The notes beneath the pieces are model-generated. The model ran no database searches. It saw nothing but the letters and a program-made list of their open reading frames with translations, and was not told where the DNA came from. A program made the translations under genes and the position numbers. 64,000 nucleotides of DNA from Amyelois transitella (taxonomy: Eukaryota > Arthropoda > Insecta > Lepidoptera > Pyralidae). This document shows, piece after piece, positions 24,995-33,808 of the stretch (the stretch's first letter is position 1; each line of letters opens with the position of its first letter). The stretch is from NCBI RefSeq assembly GCF_032362555.1, contig NC_083525.1, positions 4,263,501 to 4,327,500 of the forward strand. The letters run 5' to 3'.

Positions 24995-26079
24995 AATAGG
25001 GATGTGGACTGTACTCAAATAAGTATAAAAGTTTACTACGAAAAGGTAGTTTCTATAGTAAAAATAATAAAAAACACAATATTTTCCTCAATAAACAAGG
25101 GATTATTTTTTTATTTAATAAAATGTAATAAAATATTTCACCCTCAAGTCACGTGACAATGAACACCAATCAAAACGCGTGATGTCACGCGTTGCAATAC
25201 AAGAATTTTCGTTGTCAAGTATTATGGTGTTTGTTGATATTTGGATCATATTATTACCGTGATTTCCGTCCGATTATCTTTTTGAATAAATTTTTAAAGG
25301 CTTTCCCATAATGGAAAGTGGATATATTAAGGCAGATAGTTTAAATTTGCCAAGAATTGATTGCTTTACGGTGGCTAATTTCTTCGCAACAAATAGTAAC
25401 TTCTGCTCTGCTGAATTTAGAAATGTGAAGACATCCATGTAAGAAATATACCTACTCAAGATACATTATTATAGCAATAGTAGGTATTTTTAAATTATAA
25501 GGTAAAAACGAAATAATATGATTTTGCCATATCATTAGCCAACTATAATGAAAGAACGAAACATTGTTTACATTATTTCTAACCTAAAAATTCGAGTTTT
25601 CGTCTTTGAAAACTTGAAGAGAAAAAATATTATAATATGTACAAGTAAATGTAACAAATATTATCAAACTTACATCAAAATGATCCTCACATAAATACAT
25701 TTTACTTTGTGTTTTACACTTTTTCCGCATCGTTTTTGTACGTGGAACGTGAATAAACAGTTTTCAGGTGTTTTAATAGTTGTACTTTTACACTGCGGCA
25801 CCGCACAATATTTATAAAATTTTGAATTCATATTATTATCACACAACTACGAAATAACTATTACATACATACAACTTCGACAATATTTTATAACGCGTGA
25901 CGTCACAGCGGCCGTTTGACAGGTATCCGCGTTTTGGCGCGATATTTTAAATGGAATTTTTAATAAATTATTTTAAAGGAATTACTTGAAATAAAAAAAT
26001 AATAATAAATAGTTTGGGTAGTATTTGGTACTTATGCATGGTTTTAAACACTTTTCCAAAAATAGTCCACATCCCTATT
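24995..26079 (-). mobile_element. THAP/P-type DNA transposon remnant, copy 1
   Basis: The ends are the 16-base 'aatagggatgtggact' and its exact reverse complement. The 1,085-base element begins six bases after the LINE stop codon. Both flanks match copy 2 at 45331-46415 closely, but the cores differ. The minus-strand THAP exon near 25650-25840 has an internal deletion and is broken. A short plus-strand frame at 25311-25442 (MESGYIKADSLNLPRIDC and onward) is present here and absent from copy 2. THAP zinc fingers occur in P-element-like transposases, hence the assignment. No clear target-site duplication was found. Confidence 0.75.
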
Positions 26080-26292
26080 ATGTATATTATGTTTTTTGTA
26101 TACGTCTACACTCACTCCACTCCACAATAGTTATAAATTAATGGGTGAGACCTGGTGACCCGTAACACAGGTTCTTCGGACACCTAGCACGGGCACCAGT
26201 TCTCCACAATCTCTTGCTGTATTGTGCATGCTATCTATAATATTAAGTTATATTTAAGTTGTTTTTGTGGAGAAAGAAATAAAGATATTTAT

Positions 26293-26296
<4 letters not shown>

Positions 26297-26326
<30 letters not shown>
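26297..26326 (+). repeat. Poly(A) tail of the LINE
   Basis: About 30 consecutive A residues follow 'gaaataaagatatttatta', a polyadenylation signal in the LINE orientation. This marks the 3' end of the retrotransposon. Confidence 0.85.
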
Positions 26327-26329
<3 letters not shown>

Positions 26330-26394
26330 TTAAATCCATTGCAGCAGAGCAACACTACTTCCAAAATGATGGCACCTTTTCTAATCAAATCAAA

Positions 26395-26625
26395 CTATTC
26401 GAGACACTTCCATGTCTTTTCCATGGATGTCGTAAAAGGCGACTTAGGGAAAGGCTAATAAACTTAGAATTTTACTCTTAGGAAATGGGCTAGCAACTAC
26501 CACTACTTGAATTTTAAAACCATCATAAAGCCAAAATATAGCTGGCCTTGGCTTTTCAGTCTTTGCGAGATTGTTGGCTCTGTTTACCCCGTAATGGATA
26601 AAGATGTGATTATACGTATGTATAA
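26395..26625 (-). repeat. Family A repeat
   Basis: The order is 'gacacttccatgtctttt', 'gatgtcgtaaaaggcgac', 'gaaatgggctagcaac' and 'gctctgtttaccccg', the reverse complement of family A including its far end. It lies just downstream of the LINE. Confidence 0.65.
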
Positions 26626-26673
26626 AAGGTAATAGGCACGTCATGACGTCACACAAAAAGGAGGGGTACTCAC

Positions 26674-29576
26674 ATTGGCGTGGTTCTCGACGAGGCAGAG
26701 GAACACGACGTCCTCCCGCATCAACCTTACGGCCCCGTGTAGAGGCTGAGAGGTCTTACTCTTCAGCATCCGGTACAGAAGAGCCGAAGACATATGACCA
26801 AAGTCTTCACCTGTTTAAAAATATTTAATTTTAAGCGAAAACTAAAGGGTTGAATGAAGCCTTGACTAAGAAAATCCAGCCCAATCCATCCTATGTAGAC
26901 CTATCTTCAAACTATCCTATTTACCAAGACTACCAACAGAGTACGAGGGGTCGTACACTTCATCGAGTGATTCATAGTAGGTACCTATAAAAAGAAACCC
27001 TTTCAACTTTTTCCATGCATGGCGAAAGAAGCTACTAACAGGGTGACAAAGTACAGGGTCGTTCTGTTTATTATCTTGGTCCGCTGCTAGATCATGGTCA
27101 AGCGCGGATCTTTTTTTTAACGTGTGGAATTACCCTTGTTATGTGGGACTCGAACCCACCAAAACCTCACGTCACCCGCATTTCTGCTCGGAGGGTGAAT
27201 CGATCTCGCTCCACAGCGGAGTTCAAATCTACCCGCTTGGCACGGACGTGCTTTCAACCCAGAAGTTGTTTCGCCAAGCAGCGGAATCACGCTTCCGCTA
27301 CCGACCGGCTTATGCACGGTCAAGAGCGGAACCTGAGCTGCTCCCCAGGTAGGACGCAAAAGATAAAAAGCTAGAAGGAAAAATCCCTAACGGGAGCGTT
27401 AGATAAAAAAAAAGTATATTTAATTAACACTAGTTTACCCAAACAGTAATTATTACACTCCCATATGCGGTGCGACCTCGTGATGTAACAATTACATACA
27501 ATTATCATAAATCAATGTCTATTCACGCAAACTGAAACATGAAAGAATATCTTGTAATATTTTCAATTACATCATCTTCATTCTATAGGTAATAAGATTC
27601 CTATAAAATTAAAGCAGATGGTGCCGTGTGATTCCCGGCACAAATAAAAAAAATAGGACCACTCCATCTCATTCTCATGGTTGTTGTAAAAAGCGATTAA
27701 GGGATAGACTTAGGCTTAACTGGGGAGTCTTTTCTTAGACGATAGGCTAGCAAAATGTCACTATTTGAATATCAATTCTATCATTAACCGCTCGCGCGCC
27801 TCATTGAACAAATCAGTCTCTAAACAACGCGCGGACCGGTGCGGTTTAAGCGAGCGGGTTTTGTATTTCTTTTTATAAGTTACCGAAGTAAAATTGTAAT
27901 CCCGTAGTTGGCTTTTACTGCCAAACAGAAGAACATGGCCTATCAGTCTTTTCAAGACTGTTAGCTCTGTCTCCCCCACAAGGGAAATACACGTGATTAT
28001 ATATATGTAGATGTTTGATATTTCCCTTTTCCAATGTGAGTTCACTTCTCTCATAATAATAAATATTTTTGGAGTAAATGTTATCAAATAGCTGACAGTC
28101 ATTATTTCTATAGCAGACAAGTAAACAATCTTCCTTTGCATTGCGAGATATTTCAATTTTGAAAATCATTTGACAGCTTTACAGGCTCTATAAGCTTTAC
28201 AGCACTTGGTTAAAATTGTTTATTTGGCTGCTTAAACAAATTCATATATGTCACCGGAAAAAGAAACAATAGAATCCAACTAAACTTTCTTAAAAATTAA
28301 TAAACTTACAGTTCTTATATTATCAGTAACATAATTATACATATATCACGTTTATAAACCTTACAGAGTAGACAGAGCCGTCTTCATGCATTTATTTCAA
28401 ACTTTGGTGAAGTGCGACTTTTTATACAAAGTTGAAAGCCTACCTTAGGAGGGTAAAATCAACTTATTAAAACAGCAAATAAATGTTTACCTGTGAGATC
28501 ATCCCAATGAGCGGAAATAAGTCCCGAACAGTGCTCCTTGAGAGCTGATGCTCCAATTTCATCTGCAGCTGAGTAAAATTTTACACAGGATCTGCAAAGA
28601 CCAAATACATATATTTCCAAAACCGTCCAAGTGATATTGCACCATAATATGGGGATCTGTTGTGAAGTTAATTCTGAATTCGTCAAAATTTAAATATAAT
28701 GTTGTAAAATGTACTATAAATCTATGTTATAGGAATTGCAATTTCTTCATTGTTTATGGATACAAAAGATACTCTACAGACAAAATCTTGATATTCTTTA
28801 TTTAGGTGACTGGCACTATATATATATCAAAAATAAAGCTCACCTTACACCAACAGAAGCTATTAATGCTTGTTCGCACTTGCTGACCAAACCATGCAGT
28901 TTAAAGCTTGCAGCTGACTTCATGAGTTGCAAAGCAAAATGGTCACCTCTGGACAAGTCAACCACATCAGAGTACAACCATTTGAGCAAAGCAGCTCCAA
29001 CCTCATCTGGAAGGCTAGACCAGTCTGTAAACATAAAGAGAGCTGAAAAACAAGTTTTTAATTCTTGTACAAGACAAGATGCTTTTTGCCAGGACTAAAT
29101 ATTTTACCCCAAATACCTCAAATTAGCTACTTGTTAAAAACCTTGATTCATATTCCAGTGTCCGATAAGAAAATTAATGATAAATACTTGCTCTTTATGT
29201 TCTTCAATGTTTGTTTTGATAAAGTATATCATCTCTTTACATTACAACACTTACCTAACTCTTCAAGGCCCTTCAAAGCCTCCTCATTCCAATCATCCGA
29301 GCGAGCATTTAGCACAAACTTGTGCCCAGGCATCGACTTGCTCTGTAGCTTGATAGTGATATCAGAGTAAGTGTCCCGGCCGTACAGCGTCGCCACGGTC
29401 ATCAGTAACCGTGCCACGAAGCTGGTCTCACTGAGGTCACCGGCGGAGGCCGCTGCAAGTGTATACTTCCGCTCCACTTCAGCACAGTGACTTTGCAACT
29501 TGCTGTATTCCTCCTTCAGCAGTGCTAAATGCTGCTGAAGTTTCGTCACCTCACTCGATGCTGTACCAAACGACAT
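26674..29576 (-). CDS. ANKFY1: ANKFY1/Rabankyrin-5 orthologue, N-terminal exons only
   Basis: Four coding exons in agreeing phase: 29576-29255, 29024-28844, 28591-28491 and 26810-26674, giving 247 residues. The start is the ATG of MSFGTASSEV. A coiled coil (about 8-45) precedes a BTB domain (SFVARLLMTVATLY, YSDITIKL, HKFVLNARSD, ...LLKWLYSD), then a helical region ending SALLYRMLKSKT, QPLHGAVRLMREDVVF and LCLVENHAN. This order matches vertebrate ANKFY1, an early-endosome Rab5 effector with later ankyrin repeats and a C-terminal FYVE finger. Exon 4 ends with a good GTGAGT donor in phase 0, yet I find no ankyrin or FYVE exon in the 26 kb to the left, which hold Ly6, CAP and LINE sequences. The gene is therefore partial in this window. 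Confidence 0.82.
27117..27360 (-). repeat. Putative tRNA-derived SINE
   Basis: On the minus strand the sequence ends in 'ggtgggttcgagtcccaca', a good T-arm/B-box. The body is GC-richer than its surroundings. I could not fold it into a full tRNA, so a SINE or related repeat is more likely than a functional gene. It lies in intron 3 of the ANKFY1 orthologue. Confidence 0.4.
27660..28010 (-). repeat. Family A repeat split by an insertion
   Basis: Family A blocks at 27660-27785 ('cgataggctagcaaaatgtc') resume at about 27920 ('gaacatggcctatcagtctt', 'gctctgtctcccccac'). The intervening 130 bases (27787-27915) are absent from other copies, and their first part is GC-rich, with 'ccgctcgcg' near the left end and 'gcgagcggg' about 60 bases on. 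Confidence 0.6.
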
Positions 29577-30435
29577 AGTATCACTTTTCCACTCATAACA
29601 CAATTAACAACACCGCCCACCAACAGTAAATAAAGTGGGCAAAAACTTTCTACTTTTTATTTACTACTCACCCATGACGACGATTCGAGGTAACAGTTCC
29701 CGATAAAAACTACCTATATGGAGCTTTTAGAATGTGAAATTCAATTGAGTCTTTCTTTCTAAAACATTGGTCGAAAATTATTGTACACTAATCGAAAGCG
29801 AAAGATTAAAATTTGACAAGTTTTGACAGATTGCCACTTGACACATCTTCCGTCAATAGCGAAATCTGAATGTGTAAAATATAAATGTGCAGGTAAATGG
29901 ATTTATTTTGAGTAAAATGGAACGTTATTGACAGTAACAGATAACATCACTTCCACGCCAAATGCGTCAATGTCACCTAAAGCTGTCAGTTGTTACGATA
30001 AATAATTCCATTTTCCAAAAAAAATAACAGCCAGCTGTTTGCAAAGAGTACGCTGTTTCTTCATTTGAGGGAAGAAAATACTTTAGTCAGAAACGCAATG
30101 TAAATTTACAACCATTATTAAACAAAAATATCTAGTTACCTAGGTATTTCTTGCATTATGTCGTATAGTAAGTCAAAGCATATCATATTTGATGCTGCTG
30201 GTTTATCTAAAGACGGAACGTAAAAAAAGAAATGCAAGGACATTTTAAACAGATGGCGCTGTGTTCAACCAACCAATGCCAAAAGTTAAACTAAACTAAA
30301 AATCTATTTTGTTTCCAATTTGAAGATAACCTTCAAGTGATTTTGTCAATTGATAACAATAACAAGTGTTTATTATCAGCTTTTATTTTGTATTGCTAGA
30401 AAAATCAGCAACGTGCCCTACAAGCAACTATAAAT
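29577..30435. promoter_or_regulatory. Shared head-to-head promoter interval, ANKFY1 and NIPSNAP
   Basis: The start codons of the two divergent genes are 859 bases apart, with no other gene between them. No TATA box is obvious. The interval may act as a bidirectional promoter; this is inferred from arrangement only. Confidence 0.4.
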
Positions 30436-33364
30436 ATGAGTTCTTTGAGTAGATCCATTACATTATTTACCTACGTACCAAAGAATGCAAGGTAAATCAA
30501 GTGCAATTTAATATTTGATGTATATTTGGAACATTCTTATTAAAAAAAAGTTATTTTTGTAGATTGATCTGCACAACAAGTGTACGACCGAATGCTGACG
30601 ACGGGTGGCTCTCAAAATTACTCGTTCGAAAGATAGAGCCGACTAAGGAATCCCACAGCCGTATGCTTAGCGACAAGGAGATTGTCTACGCACTGCACAC
30701 GCATAACATAAGACCGGATTCTGTGGACAAATATTTGAAAAACTAGTGCGTACTTATATAATAGATAACCAACGACTAGCGGCCGGCATATTGTTATTAT
30801 GCAACACTCTGTAAATAGATCAACATGACAACATAGATTGTACCTACATACAGTATGATCATCTGTTTACAATTTATGTACACAAGTACTATAGATATAA
30901 CTTGACCCTGCCACTTTGCAAAATATGTTGTCCTGAAATTGAAATGTTCTTGAAAGCATTAATAGGTACCCATTCAGAATATTGCATTGTTTTCATTGCC
31001 ATTCATTTCTTTCTTGTTGAGCTTGCAACCTATTGTCCCTTGCCCATAAAAGTACTTTGTGACTGAGATCCAATATGTTTCACACATACATACAAAAATG
31101 GGTGTAGCTTAATTTACTTTATTAAAAAATGTTTAGGTACAAAAAAGTTATTTTTGTAGTTTGATCTGCACAACAATTACACTTGTTGCCAACCAAATGC
31201 TGATAATGGGTGGCTCTCTAACTTACTATAAACATACCTGTTTTGAAGTCACATGTTTATCCCTTATGAGGTAGACAGAGTCAACAGTCATGAAAAGATT
31301 GAAAGGCCATGTTCAGCTGTATGTCTTTATGATGGAATTGAGATTCAAATTTTGAAAGATTGTTGGCCCATCACCTAAAATTCCAAGCTCTACCTTATTC
31401 TTTTACAATCTGCAAGGGAAAAGAAGCCATTGGCAAATACTATGTTTTTTCTTCACTACCATGCTGCATCATATCATGAAAGCACACAGTCATTTTAAAG
31501 TTTCCTTTTCCTCCCTTCAATATTGAATGTAGTCTGCCTATCCCTCTGGGTAATGAATGATTTTATGTATCACAAATATATAATTTAATTTCATATTGTT
31601 ATTCTTTCATATTGATTTACAGTAAGAATTCAGTGGAGTTTGTGCACTCTCAGAAAGCAGAACTAGGATGTGAACTTGTAGGATCATGGACAGTGTCTGT
31701 AGGAGATATGGACCAGGCTTTGCACCTCTGGCGCTATGTAGGTGGATTCGAGAAGATTGATAAGGCCAAAGTTATGTTCAGGGAAAACCCAGTGAGTGAT
31801 AAAGATTTATTTTTATTTTCTCAATACTTATGACCTGGGGTATTTTTTAAAGGATAACTAACATTGGACAAAGTATCAAAAGTGTATCAAAATATTTAGA
31901 TTTTTATATTTATAAATATCCAAGATCAATCAATCTTCATTAGAGAGCAAATTAAGGACTTGTTGTTTTAAGGCAAGTTCACTGCTACTTGCATGAGCCG
32001 CAGCGGACATAATTGAGAAAAGTGCGTGTTTAGAATTGTGCGGGTTTTGGTAAATGGCTATGATTCCATAATGGTTTTGTAATCATAACCATTTAATAAT
32101 GAAGGGATTAGACACATTTGATTGTCTTGTAGAGGGGGAAGATTCTACATGTACGATATTAACTTTTTTCTAAAGAAACAAAAACATGTTTAGGACTACC
32201 ATGCACTAGAAGTAGAACGCGGCGGGCTCGTACGTTCGCGACATCTTCAGTACCTCCTCGCCTTCAGCTTCTGGCCCAATGGAGAACCCCGGTCTCCTCA
32301 CAACATCTATGAGATTAGGTCCTATAGGTGAGACATGTTACATAATTATATTTTTTTTGAAGAAGATAGGTTCAATGTTTGATGAAGCTTGACCAACTCG
32401 AAAATTCTTACTGCATTTTTAACCGCTTTTACCTTGTCTGTTGGAAGCAAGATTTTACAGGTTCCATTGTATTTTTTAAGTATATATTCTCTAAGCTGTT
32501 TTCTGTTACTCGCAGTAGGCTGCCTGAAACTTATTCTTTTTTAAAAAGTCGAAACTAGTATGGTCAACAAAATATGAACCTAATTCACAGCAAATTCTTT
32601 TATACCTGCAGGAGTACCACTAGAACAAATACATATAGTCTAATCTTTTGCATTGTTTCCAAGTCTGAAACCTGGCACGATGATTGAGTGGGGCAACAAT
32701 TGGGCGCGCGGATTAACGTACAGAAGAGCACAAAACGAGGCTTTCGCTGGATACTTCTCGCAGATTGGTCGGCTGTATAATGTGCATCACATCTGGTGTG
32801 AGTAGACCTGTTTTGCTACCTATTTAAAAAGTAGCTCAGCTATTGCCTGTGAATTAGTCCAATTTTTGAAAATCCTTTCTAAGTTGCCTGTAAGCCTAGC
32901 GATTCTTACCAACTTCTTTGTCTATTTTGTTTTATGCTTTTGGAGGCCCTCTTCTACTGTAGAGGAGCCCAGAGTTCGCCTATGACCACGAACCTGGATT
33001 GGGATAGTCAGGATTTTACCGGAAGCGACTTGTCTCACCAAAGCAATCTATGTAAGGTATTCGCTTCTTGCCCATGGTAAGGTTCAGTTTTCTGGTTAAC
33101 AAGACTATGGAAAATATTTTTTTTTCTGTTGTTTCTTCAAATAATGGATCATAAACATTTTCTTCCTAAAATAGACTAGACCATCTCTTTATAATTTAAT
33201 TAACCTTATCAACAGGCTACAAGAACCTCCAAGCTCGCCGTGAGACCCGTGAGAGCACGTGGCGTAACCCCGGCTGGGACGAGTGCGTGGCCTACACAGT
33301 GCCGCTCATCCGCGAGATGCACTGCCGCATCCTTGAGCCGACTGAATTCTCGCCCACTCAGTAA
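30436..33364 (+). CDS. Nipsnap: NIPSNAP family mitochondrial protein
   Basis: Six coding exons: 30436-30491, 30563-30745, 31623-31791, 32194-32327, 32664-32797 and 33216-33364. All have GT/AG borders and consistent phases, giving 274 residues, close to the usual 280. The N-terminus is basic and Ser-rich, as in a mitochondrial presequence. Diagnostic motifs are [57 protein letters not shown] and the end [17 protein letters not shown]...PTQ, all in NIPSNAP order with two ABM-type halves. NIPSNAPs are mitochondrial matrix proteins linked to mitophagy signalling. The gene lies head-to-head with the ANKFY1 orthologue. Intron 2 has a decayed copy of the start of exon 2. A polyadenylation signal at 33483 lies next to a foldback repeat; another is at 34509. 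Confidence 0.93.
31141..31228 (+). pseudogene. Decayed partial copy of NIPSNAP exon 2 with its acceptor
   Basis: 'aaaaaagttatttttgtag' followed by 'ttgatctgcacaacaa', 'aatgctgataatgggtggct' and 'ctctaacttact' matches 30545-30630, the acceptor and first half of exon 2. The copy has substitutions and a short insertion and lies in intron 2. It is an incomplete tandem duplication, not a usable exon. Confidence 0.8.
31245..31400 (+). repeat. Family A repeat
   Basis: 'gaggtagacagagtcaac', 'catgaaaagattgaaagg' and 'gatggaattgagattcaa' follow the family A order. It lies in NIPSNAP intron 2, right after the exon copy. Confidence 0.65.
32939..33055 (-). repeat. Degenerate family B SINE
   Basis: 'tgtagaggagcccagagttc' and 'cctatgaccacgaacctgg' resemble the reverse complement of the family B body. 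It lies in NIPSNAP intron 5. Confidence 0.4.
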
Positions 33365-33482
33365 ACACGCAATGGATTAATCACTTTGAAGCTTTGCGGT
33401 AATACAACAACCAAACTTTTATAAATTTACCCTATATTTGCATTTATATCATCGGATATTGTATATCCCTAAGGGGAAATGC

Positions 33483-33488
33483 AATAAA
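33483..33488 (+). terminator. NIPSNAP polyadenylation signal
   Basis: AATAAA lies 119 bases after the NIPSNAP stop codon. The foldback repeat starts seven bases later, in the zone where cleavage would fall. A second signal is at 34509-34514. Confidence 0.5.
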
Positions 33489-33495
33489 GACACAC

Positions 33496-33637
33496 CAGCC
33501 CCCGTAACGTGACACATGCGAAGCCGTTTTTATCGCGCGAATAACTATTGTTGCCCCGTTTTACGTCATAATAAAAAGCAAAACAGCGATAGTTTTTCGC
33601 GCGATAAAAACGTCGTGCGTGCCATGCTGCGGGGGCA
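33496..33637. mobile_element. Small foldback (MITE-like) element
   Basis: The two halves are imperfect reverse complements over roughly 65 bases each. 'cgtttttatcgcgcgaa' on the left pairs with 'ttcgcgcgataaaaacg' on the right, and the outer ends are 'agcccccg' and 'cgggggc'. There is almost no spacer. It is GC-richer than its surroundings. No clear target-site duplication is visible. Confidence 0.65.
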
Positions 33638-33735
33638 GAATGATCATTAAAAAAACTACATATTACGGCAAGGATTTGAAGAGGTAGGTGTAATTAGGTT
33701 GTAAAACTTAATGTACAGGACATTGTATGAGTACT

Positions 33736-33808
33736 TCATAGAAAAGTTGAGGCGGTTTATTTCAGGGCCTTTGCTTTCCTGAAATAAACCGCCTCAACTT
33801 TTCTATGA
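33736..33808. repeat. Perfect 31-bp inverted repeat (hairpin)
   Basis: The arms at 33736-33766 and 33778-33808 are exact reverse complements around an 11-base spacer. The arm core reads 'gaggcggtttatttcagg'. It could form a very stable hairpin in DNA or RNA. It may be a small foldback element, a snap-back replication product or an assembly artefact. Confidence 0.8.

Larger units (their letters stand above)
22243..26326 (+). mobile_element. Non-LTR retrotransposon, 5'-truncated, with poly(A) tail
   Basis: The element comprises the endonuclease/reverse-transcriptase ORF (22334-24988), a 3' UTR interrupted by a THAP-type DNA transposon remnant (24995-26079), and a further 3' UTR ending in an A-run at 26297-26326. 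The sequence 'aaatactta' occurs both at about 22234 and right after the A-run, a possible 9-base target-site duplication, so the left border is tentative. The structure fits the CR1/Jockey group. Confidence 0.7.

Noticed and set aside
27130-27165. Functional tRNA gene suggested by the T-arm-like sequence
   Set aside because: I could not find a matching A box, anticodon arm and acceptor stem at the right spacing.
27122-27374. Three overlapping ORFs on both strands near 27.2 kb
   Set aside because: They coincide with a GC-richer SINE-like repeat, which explains the open frames.
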